A stretch of DNA of 64,000 bases from Effrenium voratum (GCA_963377175.1 CAUJNA010001013.1:430879-494878); one strand, 5' to 3'; shown: positions 11,425 through 22,365, numbered from the stretch's first letter. The notes: generated from the letters alone by a model not told the origin. Numbers and translations: made by a program.

Positions 11425-12948
11425 GCGCAAGCCCTGGAAGCCTTGCAACACCCGCGCATACTTGTCGAGGCCTCTCTGCGAAAATTCTCAGGGGGCACGC
11501 TGTCACAGTACCTTCGAGCTATCCGCCTTTTTCTGACCTTTGTGAATGAGTGTGTGGGGAACTTGCCCCGCCTTACTTTAGCCCATCTGTCAGATTTCAT
11601 CGCTGGCTGCCATGTTTCACAAGCAGAAGACCGGACTGCACTTAAATGCAGCGCAATCATGATGAGTAAAGCCCTGTCCTGGTTTGCTCGCATCGGACAG
11701 GTACCAAGCCTGCTGGATTTGATGGGTAGCCCCTTAATCAAGTCTTTCGCACACAACCCCAAACCTCATGACCGACGAGAAGCCCTGCCCTTACCCTTGG
11801 CTGTACTGGCAGCATGGGAGGAGCACATAGTCTCGCCTGCACGCCGGCCGTAGGCTTGCTGCTAGGCGCCCTGCTTTTGTGCGCACATTGTAGCCTTAGG
11901 TTTGGGGACATCCAGAGAATCAAGCCTTCCGCTCTGTCGCTGTCCGCACAAGCACTTCGGGGCCTGTGTTGGGCTACCAAGACAACTAGTCAGGGACAGC
12001 CCTTCGCATGCTTGCCGTTCGGTTTCCGAGGTGAAGACATCAGCACATCCTGGCTGGTCAAGTGGCTTGCCCTGCTCAGCCAAGCTTTAGACGCCACTCA
12101 GGCCGAATGGGGAGATTCATTCGTACCCGACTTCATTTTGCTGCATTCCAAACCTGGACTCTCACACATGCCCCAGCCTTTCGCGTCCGATGTCGTACTT
12201 GCAAGCACTGGTATGCATTCGCTGGGCCATACAGTTGCCGTGGAGGTCAGAAGGCGGCCAGCTGGTGACCCAGCACGAGGCATCCTCGTTCACCCTTCAC
12301 AGCCTTAAATGCGCGCTACTCAGCGCAGCAGCGCAACTACGCCTTTCTGAAGACAGCAGAAGGCTTCAGGGACACCATCGCCTTTCGTCCGCACTGCTGT
12401 GCAGCAGGGACGACACCATAGAAGCCTTGTGGGTGCAGTCTGAGCTGGCCTCAGCCATCAGACGGGGCTGGAGACCCGCTCGGCCAATGGGGCAGCACCC
12501 AACCGTGGAACCAGCCTTTCAAGTTCCACAGGGAAGCCCTCCGAGCCAATTGGAGCTTCAGAGCCTCCCAACAAGCCTTACAAGATTCCTGTACCACAGG
12601 GAGGTGGACAATTTGCTGTCCACAGCCCTGAATGCAGACGAGGAAGCCCTCGCAGTGGAAAGAGCCGCCTTGGAATCTTCGGAAGCCGAATCCGAAGAAG
12701 AACCGCCAGACGAGCAAGCATGCTCACCAGAGCCCTCGCCTTGCCCGCTGGCGCCAGCCCTTGCAGTCGACTCAATTGGCATTCGTCTTGTGCCCTGGGG
12801 ATCCGTACATGCCGTGCTTAGCACTCACGGCGACTCGGTACAAACGGCGTGCGGTTTGTATTTTAAGCAGTGCTCGTACCCCGTGCACCAGATTCATCCA
12901 GACATGCAGCTCTGCAAACGCAAAGCATGCATGGCCGTGCTGTGCTAA
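11425..12948 (+). CDS. DIRS-like tyrosine recombinase, decayed
   Basis: Two consecutive frames encode a tyrosine-recombinase-like protein. The N-terminal core-binding part lies at 11,425-11,853 (helical, TLSQYLRAIRLFLTFVNECV). The catalytic part follows at 11,850-12,600: CSLRFGDIQRI matches the first catalytic Arg box, TLHSLKCALL the H-x-x-(K/R) box, and SRRLQGHHR the following GH box. The expected nucleophile region reads ALLCSRDD, where related elements appear to have Tyr-Ser-Arg-Asp-Asp, so the catalytic tyrosine may be lost. An acidic tail (EEAL...EEEPPDEQ) and a Cys-containing C-terminus end at 12,948. At least two frame changes (about 11,830 and 12,230) make it non-functional as it stands. 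Confidence 0.65.
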
Positions 12949-13129
12949 AATGAGCTGTGCATGCCTTGCCTTGACACCCACAGCTCAGCCAAACTCGGCA
13001 CGATCAGACACCTCAGGTATGTACCGGGAGAAGCCAGCGACTCAGCAGTGCTCATGCGTCAGTCCAGTGCCTGCCATTTGCACTGACTGTACACACTCCG
13101 CAGCTATCTTCCTCCTATCAAACCAGCCT

Positions 13130-14518
13130 TCCAGGCATGCCTTGCTGAAGCACATGGATCGCGATCGGCTCCAAGATGTCCTGACAGAAGCCCAGGTTTC
13201 TTGAAGGCCTGCAGGACCTCGTTTTGGCCAGAGGTTTTGACTGTCCATCTGACTTCGCCTTCGCCTTCCCAACCATAGCAGAATTGCAGCCTTTCATAGT
13301 CTCTGCCAGGGACTTCTGGACAGCTAACAACATTGAGGATCCAGAATCCAGTGTGGCCGCAGCACGCCTTGAAAAGCCCTAGCCGAGTGCCATCGGCTAA
13401 GCCTGAGCTCAGAGCCTCCCGAGCCGGCCGCCAATTCCAGGTCGCCATGCATTCAGCCTAATCAAATAGCATCGTGGGCAGAGCACTTGCCACCCAAGCT
13501 CGCATCCGAACGCATATCCAGCCTGGTGGAAACCTTCAAATCCAATTACCCAGGTGAGCTGCTGGACGCTGACACCACGCCATCCATCCGCCTTCTGAGC
13601 CTAGCGCACGAGGGCCTGAAGCCCGGGCAGTCCCTGAAGTGGGTGCCCTGGCAATATCGCCTTTCATCACGGCAATACCAGGAGCGCGTGGAGGCAAAGT
13701 CGGCCCGAGCCGTGCGGTCAGAACTGCAACTCCTGAGCCAGGCCTTCGTTGACGACACACCAGAGGTGTCCGTGGAGCACCACTCGCTGTCAGCGGGGTG
13801 GCTCACCCGCATCCAGACCGTGTTTCGCAATGCCCTGGCCCTGTGCCAAGCAGCGCACCTGTCGAACCTCAAGGCCTTCGACAAAAAGATAGCCGACCTG
13901 TGTCTCACACAGCCTGATCCTAACCTCGGCCTTCGTACGGTGAATACCCAAGAGCTTTTGTCGGCTGATCGCAAGCTCTGGGCAGCCATATCCGACCTTC
14001 TAGGGCAGCAATGGTCCCTGGATGATGCCTTGTACGAGCTGACGCGCATGAGAAACGATGTGCGCAGCCTCTTACAGCTGCGCCCTAAGATATCCAAGCC
14101 ATCGGTGCCAGCACCGCCACGCCCCGCAACACCACGGCAGAGGGGACCCAAGCGCGACCTTAAGCCAGCCCAAGTGCCTTCACGCCCCGCCAAGAAAGGC
14201 AAGGGGAAATCCAAAGGAGCCCCGCCATCGCCAAAGCCCAAAGCAGAGTGGTGCGCTACCTATAAAGGGTGCGAAGTCTGCCGGCGCTACCAGACAGGCC
14301 TTTGCACTAACGACCAGCGCCGTTTCGCCCACGTGTGCGCCATAGTGGGCTGCCAGCAAAAGCACCCCGCCATGGACCACAACAAACACATCTTGGACCG
14401 GCGCAGGATCGGGCAGCCAAACCGCGGCCGGCCACAGCGGGCCCAAAACGCCGTTTTCACCATTGTCTATGCCGGTGGAAGATGCCCTGACTCCAGCCTT
14501 GCCCTGCGCGCGCCGTAG
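13130..14518 (+). CDS. DIRS-like Gag with Cys/His C-terminus
   Basis: A long frame (13,487-14,518) preceded by a shorter in-register stretch from about 13,130 (HMDRDRLQDVLTEAQ, then LVLARGFDCPSDFAFAF in another frame). The body is helical and charged. Residues about 210-260 are a basic Pro/Lys/Arg linker, followed by a Cys/His cluster: C-x2-CRRYQTGLC and then HVCAIVGCQQKHPAMDH. That resembles zinc-binding Gag ends in DIRS-type elements. The gene lies between the recombinase and the RT domains on the same strand. The first part is broken by a frameshift near 13,200. Confidence 0.6.
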
Positions 14519-15125
14519 CAAGCCAGGCACATCGCCAAGGCCACACACGCCCGCCCAGGCAAGCTCATCGGAATCACCGTTGCATTCAGCCTCAAAGAGG
14601 CTCCTTTTGGACGTAGGCTGCGCCCGGTGACATTGGCAGCCATTAGCCTTGGCCTTGACTGCTTTGAGCCCTTTGTTCTGGATGGAGACACTGCGCACGA
14701 CATACTGTATAACGAGTCTTCGAAGACTCTGTTGGTCAGGAATCGTGGCCCTGATAATGCTTGCCCCGCGTTGCAAGGAATATTCCAGACTGAAACTATG
14801 CGCTGGCGGGCCGAAAACCTTGATACATGAACGGGGTCCCCGGCCTTTTGCCTTCGCAGCGTAAGAAACTGCTGGATAGCAAGACCATTCACGACCGCGG
14901 CAGAGCCCTGTTCAGAGCAGTGGTCTCCAAGGGAGGCGTAGGCATTTGGGAACAACCGCCCTCAGCCATGTCCTGGCTGGAAGAGGCTAACTTCCAAATG
15001 CTACGCGATCACCAATGCGCCCTGGTGTGGGTAGACGCCTGCAGGCACAATAAAGCCTTCTCCAAATCATCCCGTTGCAATCACTCATACAAGCACCGAA
15101 GCATTGCAGGCGTGAAAGAACCTGG
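14519..15125 (+). pseudogene. C5-cytosine-methyltransferase-like domain of the DIRS element
   Basis: Between Gag and RT the plus strand encodes, across two frames, a domain with a methyltransferase-like layout. LAAISLGLDCFEPFVLD occupies the cofactor-binding position (about 14,636-14,690). CKEYSRLKL with a preceding Pro resembles the Pro-Cys motif IV region (about 14,765). VGIWEQPPSAMSWLEEANF corresponds to motif VI (an ENP-like E-Q-P, about 14,940-14,990). Cytosine methyltransferases carried by retrotransposons have been reported in Symbiodinium. Frame changes interrupt the domain, and the catalytic Pro-Cys reads Pro-Arg-Cys here, so activity is unlikely. Confidence 0.5.
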
Positions 15126-15599
15126 CCTTGCAACTTGCCCAGGTAGGCATAGGAAGGGTCAGCAAAACAGGTTCCTTCCGACAAACACTGCCTTTGCACT
15201 CCACTCCGAAATCTCCAGGACCATCACACTGGCGCCTTGCAGGCTTCCGACCTGCAACGAAGCAGGAATGCACTCTTCCGCAGACTGGTGCTATCCCAAG
15301 CCAGAACACCCGCTGCAAGCATTCGCCAGGCCCTGGCTGCATTGGAGGCATGAGCGCAAATTGGTGCCGCGAATCCTGGCGCACGTCAGGAGCAGGTGTC
15401 CGGACTGCCCCAGCCTGGAAGTGGCAACTTTAGCTTACACGGCTCTACAATTGCCCTGCAATGAGCCCCGAGGCAGGACAGCCGTACAGACTCCACCTGA
15501 CCTGCTGCAGGCCTTGGCCAACTCTTGGGGTGGCCCTGCTGCCATTTCTGCAACACGGGGTGCCGACGGGAGCTGTATCAGCCTTACCACCCAGCCTTC

Positions 15600-16338
15600 A
15601 ATGGCCGGCAAAGAAGCCAGACTCCGCCTTGCCGCCAGATCTGGAAATCTGTGAGGGCAACTGGAAGATGGCCGAGGACGAACCAGACACCGTGCACAGC
15701 TTGCTGCGCAATGAAATTGCCAACAACTGGATTGTAGAAACCGGCCTTAGCATTGCCGAAGCTCGTGAAAAATGGCCTTTAGGCATTGCCGTAGGCAAAT
15801 TAAATGTCGTTTTTGCAGAAGGGAAAGAGCCGCGCCTTGTCCTGGACAGCACCGTGTGCCAAGTGAATACAAGATGCCATCTGCCAGAGCGCCTGAGCCT
15901 GCCAGTGGCATCGGACCTGGCGCTGTCCACGCAGCCGGCGGACACTCCAGGAGCGTGGGCGCCAGCATTGACTTCAAAGCCGCACACAAACAGGTGCAGG
16001 TCCGCCCTGAAGAGCATGGCCTTCTGCTATTCGCCTTTCAGGAAAAACTCTATCACTATAGAGTGTGCCATTTTGGAGGCCGTTTCTCGGCATTCTGGTG
16101 GCAGCGCACTGGCGCATTTCTGCTTCGCCAGGTGCATGGGTTGTTGGCTTGGAAGCCCCACAAAGCCTTCCTCTTCGTGGACGACCTTCTGTGTGCACTC
16201 TTCCGAGATAGCGCACCAGATATGTTTGCCTTGGTGGTGCTTTTCTTTTGCGCCATTGCGGCGCCAATTTCATGGAAAAAGGCGAGCCTTGTTTGGTGCG
16301 GCTGGGAGATCAACTTCTCCCACGCTTGCGTAAGCTGA
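15600..16338 (+). pseudogene. DIRS-like reverse transcriptase, truncated
   Basis: The RT core starts with WKMAEDEPDTVHSLLRNEI and shows EPRLVLDSTVCQVN (motif around the first palm strand). After a frameshift near 15,930 it continues with ASIDFKAAHKQVQV (catalytic Asp), LLLFAFQEKLYHYRVCHFGG and LFVDDLLCALF (the YxDD-box variant VDD, about 16,171-16,191). The frame stops at 16,338, where the 53-bp minisatellite begins, so the thumb and RNase H are missing. This is the DIRS/Ngaro type of RT rather than Copia. Upstream 15,125-15,600 is a poorly conserved linker. Confidence 0.75.
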
Positions 16339-16394
16339 CAGAAGCATGCGCAGGAAGATGTCGGGGCTAAAGAGCAGCAAGAGCAAGCTGTAGC

Positions 16395-17770
16395 TTTGCC
16401 AAAGCTTTGGGACCTTTGGCTCTCTTGAAACCATCTCTAGTCTATCCTTGGGGTCTTCTTTGCCCAAGTTGGCTTTCTTGAAACCATCTCTAGTCTATCC
16501 TTGGGGCCTTCTTTGCCCAAGTTGGCTCTCTTGAAACCATCTTTATTCTATCCTTGGGACCTTTGGCTCTCTTGAAACCATGTCTAGTCTATCCTTGGAG
16601 CCTTCTTTGCCCAAATTGGCTCTCTTGAAACCAGGGACGTTCTTTGCCCAAGTTGGCTCCCTTGAAACCATCTCTAGTCTATCCTTGCGACCTTCTTTGC
16701 CCAAGTTGGCTCTCTTAAAACTATCTCTAATCTATCCTTGGGACCATTTTTGCTCTAGTCTATCCTTGGGGCCTTCTTTGCCCAAGTTGGCTCTGTTGAA
16801 ACCATCTCTAGTCTATCCTTGGGACCTTCTTTGTCCAAGTTGGCTCTCTTTGAAACCAACTCTAGTCTGTCCTTGGGACCTTCTTTGCCCAAATTGGCTC
16901 TCTTAAAATCAGGGACCTTCTTTGCCCAAGTTGGCTCCCTTGAAACCATCTCTAGTCTATCCTTGCCTTCTTTGCCCAAGTTCGCTCTCTTGAAGCCATT
17001 TCTAATCTATCCTTGAGACCTTGTTTGCCCAAGTTGGCTCTCTTGAAACCATCTCTAGTCTATCCTTGGGGCCTTCTTTGCCCAAGTTTGCTTTCTTGGG
17101 GCCTTCTTTGCCCAAGTTGGCTCTCTTGAAACCATCTCTAGTCTATCCTTGGGACCTTCTTTGCCCAAGTTGGCTCTCTTGAAACCATCTCTAGTCTTAT
17201 CCCTCAAACCTTCTTTGCCCAAATTTGGCTCTCTTGAAACCATCTCTAGTCTCTCTTGAAGGACTTTCTTTGGGCAAGTTGGCTCTCTTGAAATCATCTT
17301 TAGTCTATCCTTGGGACCTTCTTTGCCCAAGTTGGCTCTGTTGAAACCATCTGTAGTCTATGCTTGGGACCTTCTTCGCCGAAGTTGGCTCTCTTGAAAC
17401 AATTTCTAGCCTATCCTTGAGGCTTTCCTGTCCAAGTTGGGGCCTTCTTTGCCCAAGTTGGCTCTCTTGAAACCATCTCTATTCTTGGGACCTTCTTTGC
17501 CCAAGTTGGGTGGCTCTCTTGAAACCATCTCCAGTCTATCCTTGGGGCCTTGAGTTGGCTCTCTTGAAACCATTTCTAGTCTATCCTTGGGATTTTCTTT
17601 GCCCAAGATGGCTCTCTTGAAGCCATCTCTCATCTATCCTGGGGACCTTCTTTGCCCAAATTTATCCTTGGGACCTTCTTTGCCGAAGCTGGCTCTTTTG
17701 AAACCATCTCTAGTCTATCCTTGGGGCCTTCTTTGCCCAAGTTGGCTCTCTTGAAACCATCTCTGCAGTG
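16395..17770. repeat. 53-bp minisatellite array
   Basis: About 25 imperfect copies of a unit containing TTGGCTCTCTTGAAACCATC and CTAGTCTATCCTTGGGACC, ending in TTCTTTGCCCAAG. The typical unit is 53 bp, with shortened and fused variants. Because 53 is not a multiple of three, open frames shift between units, so the Lys/Glu-rich minus-strand peptides are repeat artefacts. The array starts directly after the truncated DIRS RT. Confidence 0.95.
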
Positions 17771-17925
17771 CGACAGGCTGTTGGTTTTCCAACCGGCCTG
17801 AAAGCTAAAATCATTGTGCCACATGGTGCCCTCAGAAGATGTTGCAGGAGCTGATTTCTTTTTGATATGCCTTTGATGGCAGGAGAATTGGTTTTATAGG
17901 AGAACTTTTAGAAAGTTCCAATTCT

Positions 17926-18204
17926 TTGGGGACACATTATAAAGACAAACCCACCCCAAAAGAGAGGAAAAGGCCGGACGAACGCATTCATAGCGATCCT
18001 CCTGCCATGGACAAACGCATTCATGGCGATCTAGAAGATGAATTAGACCTGGCTTTGTATCAGTTCTTTGACAGTGCTGAGACTGAGCCTTCACGGAAAC
18101 GGTTGCGAATCAATTGGCTGCTTGACCAACAAGCGTTTCTTTTCGGAGTGTCCCCATATCAAGCAGTTTGTAAATCCAGAATTTTTCTTGGAGATATGTT
18201 ATAA
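17926..18204 (+). CDS. Small hypothetical protein, acidic N-terminal half
   Basis: A 92-codon frame; an internal ATG at 18,007 starts MDKRIHGDLEDELDLALYQF, an acidic helical stretch followed by a short basic patch (SRKRLR). It lies between the minisatellite and the GGAA tract and upstream of the Rep-like gene on the same strand, so it may belong to that element. No family is recognised. Confidence 0.3.
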   Translation: MGTHYKDKPTPKERKRPDERIHSDPPAMDKRIHGDLEDELDLALYQFFDSAETEPSRKRLRINWLLDQQAFLFGVSPYQAVCKSRIFLGDML

Positions 18205-18284
18205 AACAGTCGAATGGTTTTCGAAAAAGGCAACCAGCAAAACCCCAAAACCGTTCACTTATGAAGAAGTGAGAATGCGAGGAG

Positions 18285-18640
18285 GGAGGAGGTGAAGGGA
18301 GGAGGAAAAGGAGAGGAAGAGGGGAGGAAGGGAGGAAGGGAGGAAGGGAGGAAGGGAGGAAGGGAGGAAGGGAGGAAGGGAGGGAGGGAGGAAGGAGGGA
18401 GGGAGGGAGGGAGAGAGGAGGAAAGGAAGGAAGGAAGGAGGGAAAGGAAGGAAGGAAGGAAAGAAGGAAAGAAGAAAGGACGGGAGGAGAAGAGGAAGGG
18501 TGGAAGGGAGGATTGGAGGATGGGAGAAGGAAGGAGGGGACGACAGGAGGAAAGGAGGGAAGGAGGAAAGAGCTAGGGGGCGAAGGGAAGAAAGGGAGGA
18601 AGGGAGAGAGGGAGGAAGGAAGGAAGGATGGGAGGAAAGC
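18285..18640. repeat. Polypurine (GGAA/GGGA) microsatellite
   Basis: About 350 bp of almost pure purine on the plus strand, in GGAGGAAGGGA-type units. Such tracts can form triplex or quadruplex structures. The Gly/Lys/Arg/Glu-rich reading frame across it is a composition artefact. Confidence 0.95.
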
Positions 18641-18814
18641 GGAATAGACTTGTTGCTATTGATGGTTTGATTGCGTTTGAAAAGGGTTGTGTGTATGTCG
18701 GTTTTTGTTTGTTTTAGTGTAATTTTAATTGAGCTTTTTAAATCAATTATAAACCAAGGGGTGGTTTTTATTGCATTTATGAAAATAATAATAAAGAATG
18801 AATAGAAGTTTTTC

Positions 18815-20013
18815 TAGTGTTGAGGCAAGCTAAAGTAGATGCTGCGCCGGCAACTACATCGTCTTCCGGACGTTTGCCTTTACCTTTGCCAGAGGACGTG
18901 CTTTGGCCTTCGCATGTCTTTAAAAGCTGTGTGTATATATATATATATATATATTTGCTTTCTGGGTTTTATTACGCCACTTTGTCGAAGGCCTTTTTTG
19001 TACTAAGGTTGAGAGAGCAATTCATGCTCTGAATGCCCGTGAGCGTGCTTCACTGCGTGACAAGTGGTGCCAAAGGGTTTTGAAGGAGTATCCGCAATTG
19101 AAAACTATCAGTTATAGGGATGCTATGAGCAAACTACGCTTCTGCTTTACTCGGCAGACGTCGGCGCAGAAGGCGTATTGGTTTGCGCATGCCCTTTTTC
19201 CCGAACGATTTGACGCACCGCTCGTGCCTTCAAAGGAAGACTTGTTTCCGACTGCCCTCGTGCTGTGCAAGTCGCCCCCGCAGACGGCTGCGTCTGGAAG
19301 CGGGAGCGTGCCTGAAGACGGCCAATCCGCGGATCTACGTCTCCACGGGTTCCTATTTACATGGAACGGCAAATGGGGCTGGCAAAACCCAGATATTCAG
19401 CATATTATGCAATCACGGAATCTACCGGAGCCTGTTTTAGTGCGGCTTGTGCAGTCATCACCATTCTATGCCCAGCTTTGGATTGATTTCCAGCGGCAAA
19501 TGACAAGTGTTGTTGGGCAGCAAGGCTGGCCTCGGTGGTCGTGCTGCGCTGAAATAAGTCTGAAACGGAAGCACTCTGCTAACCTGCTTCACTTTCACTT
19601 GGCAGTGTCTGATCCTGGCCGAAATCATCGCTTGGGGAGACTTGCAGCTTGGGCCTTCCAGGGGTCGACGCCAGTGCCAAAAGGTACAAATGGGGGCGGG
19701 CGTCACTTAATACGAGCGCTGGACGGCGCTCACTATTATACCCAAGCACCTAAACGTGGGAGAGTTTACCAGGCATGCAACTACGCCGCTTTCACTGACT
19801 TTCCTGTCGAGATGAACACGATCTTTGGTTTACGGCGCATGTACAAACTGACGGACGAGGCTTGGTGGAGATCGGACTTTCTTGCGCAGGGAACTCTGTG
19901 TTGTGTTTTGCCGGGGTTTAGCGCGTGGTTGTTTTTTTGCCACACGCTCAATGTTTGGGCTGGGCGTCGAATTGCAATGAATGTCCAGATTGGCAATCGG
20001 CGTCTCTTTTCTT
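18815..20013 (+). CDS. Rep-like protein, HUH nickase-like domain
   Basis: The frame runs from at least 18,960 (through a TA microsatellite at about 18,932-18,955) to 20,013. It begins with a helical region (VERAIHALNARERASLRDKW), then LRLHGFLFTWNGKWG (Rep motif I-like), and EISLKRKHSANLLHFHLAVS, whose H-F-H (19,590-19,598) fits the HUH metal-binding motif II. AHYYTQAPKRGRVY offers a candidate catalytic tyrosine with a downstream Lys (motif III). This layout matches rolling-circle replication initiators of CRESS-DNA type. The helicase half lies in the next frame. The last 45 codons look non-homologous, so either an intron or a frameshift separates the two halves. An upstream stretch at 18,817-18,920 (PATTSSSGRLPLPLPEDV) may be the N-terminus. 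Confidence 0.6.
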
Positions 20014-20048
20014 GAAAATCGACATTTTCCTACACGCCCTAAAACATA

Positions 20049-20727
20049 ACTTGCGGCCGCTCTTTTTGTAGCAGCCTGTGACCCCCAACAGGCAGCCAAG
20101 AGCGAGTTAACTCGAGCCAGAGGGCGCGGTTTGCGTCAAATGATCAACGAGATCGAGTATAATGCCGACAGGGTGCGGCAAGAGCAAGAAACTGCTTGCC
20201 GCCAAAACTTGGAAGCTGCCATGCAACATCTATTGAAGCCTTCCAGAATTATCCCAGCAGTATCTACATGGCTGCGCTTATTCCAAGATGGCTTTGGCTC
20301 TGCAACAAGATTCCCATTCCTTGTTCTCCACGACGCAAGCCAGTATGGAAAGACACAATTCGCTCGACAACTCTTCGGCGCGGCAAGAACGCTGGTTGTA
20401 TCGTGTCAGGGCGTCAAGCAACCAAACTTAAAATCGTTCTCTCGATCCAAGCACAAAGCGATCGTGTTCGACGAGGCCGATCATACGCTCATCTTGGCCA
20501 ACAAGCAGTTGTTTCAGGCAGGCACAGTCAGTATCCTGCTGGCGCAAAGCCAATGTCAAGAGCACGCGTATGAGGTGTGGCTTTACGGTGTTCCCCTCAT
20601 AATCAGCACTAACACATGGGATGCAACCGCAGACGAGTGGTTGCCTGCTAACAGCATTCTTGTGCCAGTAGACTCTCCTCTGTGGGCAGATAACCTGCCC
20701 GTTGCAGATGCGCCGCGTGCCACTTGA
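20049..20727 (+). CDS. Rep-like protein, SF3 helicase domain
   Basis: This frame continues the Rep-like protein. It shows FLVLHDASQYGKTQFARQLF, a Walker A variant (about 20,317-20,373) with GKT retained, KAIVFDEADHTL (Walker B, about 20,456-20,490), and GVPLIISTNTW (SF3 motif C with the conserved Asn, about 20,589-20,620). That order and spacing are typical of superfamily 3 helicases attached to rolling-circle Reps. The domain itself has no stop or frameshift. The frame opens after a TAA at about 20,046, so it is either a downstream exon of the nickase gene or a separate product. Confidence 0.65.
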
Positions 20728-20763
20728 TGAAAAAGAATTCGAGCTGTTAGCCTAGGCCAGCAT

Positions 20764-21240
20764 GACCAGACATGTTGTGTTTGCGCTTGTGGTCGCCCAG
20801 CCGGGCCGAACTTTTTGGGCTACTGCCAGACTTGCCTGTGGGCTGCAGCACCGCCGACCCGCCAAGCAGGCTTCAAAAGCAGGCCCCTTTTTGAGTTACG
20901 CCGACGGCTTCGCAAGGTTGAGGGCCAGGTGTACGTGGTGAAGGAAGATGGGTCCGCTTTTGGGCACTGTTTTTTTGGCTCTGAATTAACCACTTGTTTT
21001 AGGCCTGTCCTAAATCCTAATCAGTGGATGTTCGACGGCGGGCTAAAGTGTAACCTTATTTTCGCCAAAGGGGGATTACGTAAAATGGTGCAGGGAGTGG
21101 CGAAAACCCTTGTTTTGTGCGGGAGTGTGATTATGAGAAGTAATCTGATACATTGGGTGGATGAGCATGTGCGCAACCGAATTCAAAGGGGTGATAGTTC
21201 TGGGGTTCGTTTGCTTGAGGTATCTGCAGACGTTACCTGA
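20764..21240 (+). CDS. Accessory frame of the Rep element, Cys-rich start
   Basis: The frame starts with a Cys cluster, TCCVCACGRPAGPNF followed by C-x2-C, compatible with a small zinc-binding module. It continues as a basic then mixed segment (RRRLRKVEGQVYVVKEDGSA) and ends with RIQRGDSSGVRLLEV. It follows the helicase on the same strand after 37 bp and overlaps the next frame. I do not recognise the family. Position suggests a DNA-binding or regulatory product of the Rep element. Confidence 0.45.
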   Translation, partial: DQTCCVCACGRPAGPNFLGYCQTCLWAAAPPTRQAGFKSRPLFELRRRLRKVEGQVYVVKEDGSAFGHCFFGSELTTCFRPVLNPNQWMFDGGLKCNLIFAKGGLRKMVQGVAKTLVLCGSVIMRSNLIHWVDEHVRNRIQRGDSSGVRLLEVSADVT

Positions 21241-21886
21241 GCCAGCGGTAATTAGTGTGCTTTTGTTTCATGGCCATGGGCGTCCGTATGTTGCAAACAT
21301 GGATGGCCTATCTGGAACTGGGGAGCAACAGAGATTGCAAAAGCTATTGGCCCAGAATCGGAGGGCGCTTCGTGCAGAACAACAGCGGCTTCGTCGCGGT
21401 ATCGCGCAGAAGCAGAACCTGGGCTTAGGCAAGCAGGGGCAGCAAGCGGCACATGCCGTTTACAACCTGACAGCTTCAGTGGACCTAGCTACTGGTTTGG
21501 CTCAACGCTTGACTTCCTGCCACGATCCGGGTAGCTCTGGGTACCCAACAGCTGCTACTGTGCGGGACTTTCTGACAAATTCTGGCCCTGTGGCTATGGC
21601 TCCAAATGCTCGTGCCGTGGTTGCGGCGAACAGATATTGCGCCGAATCTGCTGTTGCCGTTCAAACAAAGATTTTGAATTACCGGCATAGCGTGGCTCCT
21701 CCTGCTACGTGGGCGTACGAAACCTTCTCTGACCTGATGGCTAGCGGTGCACGCGAGGTACCCAAACAGAAAACAGCCAGGCAGTGGGCGCAGAGATGGC
21801 GAGCTCGCTGGGGCGTAGCGCGGAAGACATTGCCCGCGCATGAGGATTTGTCACAGGAAGCTGTGCAGGAGAAGGCTTGGTTTTAG
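21161..21886 (+). CDS. Second accessory frame of the Rep element
   Basis: Uninterrupted for over 240 codons; a likely ATG is at 21,301 (MDGLSGTGEQQ). From there it has an Arg/Gln/Leu-rich helical stretch (residues about 8-45), a middle domain, and a C-terminal basic segment KTARQWAQRWRARWGVARKT that looks like a helix-turn-helix-type DNA-binding helix. Similar RW-rich ends occur in unnamed dinoflagellate proteins (recall only). Being intact beside the intact helicase frame, it may be a functional partner of the Rep. Function unknown. Confidence 0.5.
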   Translation: MSMCATEFKGVIVLGFVCLRYLQTLPEPAVISVLLFHGHGRPYVANMDGLSGTGEQQRLQKLLAQNRRALRAEQQRLRRGIAQKQNLGLGKQGQQAAHAVYNLTASVDLATGLAQRLTSCHDPGSSGYPTAATVRDFLTNSGPVAMAPNARAVVAANRYCAESAVAVQTKILNYRHSVAPPATWAYETFSDLMASGAREVPKQKTARQWAQRWRARWGVARKTLPAHEDLSQEAVQEKAWF

Positions 21887-22019
21887 CTAAAGCTGCGGCT
21901 CTTTTTTTGGCCTTGAAAACCGGTTCCAAAAGAGGCACCTTTTGCTTGTAAGTCGTTACTTTGGGAGTCCTTTTAGTTAGACAGGGGCTTTCCCGTCCGC
22001 ATTTTGCCATCCGGTCCTA

Positions 22020-22335
22020 GGGTCCCCCCCACACTTTTGGGCACAATTCAAATACGCCCACTAAAACAGCCTATTTTCAACATTCAAATTCAATCACCCA
22101 ACCAATCCAACACCAAAAAACACATATTCATATACCCATCTTCATTTCTTACCCCATCTCAACATCACCCTTACACTCATTCAATAACAACAATCATAAC
22201 TACATACCACCTCAACAAACCACACCAAAAAATCCAGGCTACATACCAACATTTTTTCATTCCCAAGATCGCAACCCCAAGATCTCAATAATTTCTCCCT
22301 TGATCCAAACTGCAACCCTTTCCCATTTCCAACAA
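22020..22335. other. C/A-rich, G-poor non-coding stretch
   Basis: About 300 bp in which the plus strand is dominated by A, C and T, with G very rare. Strand asymmetry of this degree is unlike the neighbours. It lies between the Rep element and the ubiquitin-like gene. No repeat unit or gene is seen. Confidence 0.6.
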
Positions 22336-22365
22336 ATTATGTTCGCCCCGAAAAATGGTTAACCA

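Noticed and set aside
16395..17770. CRISPR-like regular repeats
   Set aside because: Units are contiguous with no unique spacers, and the surroundings are eukaryotic transposons.
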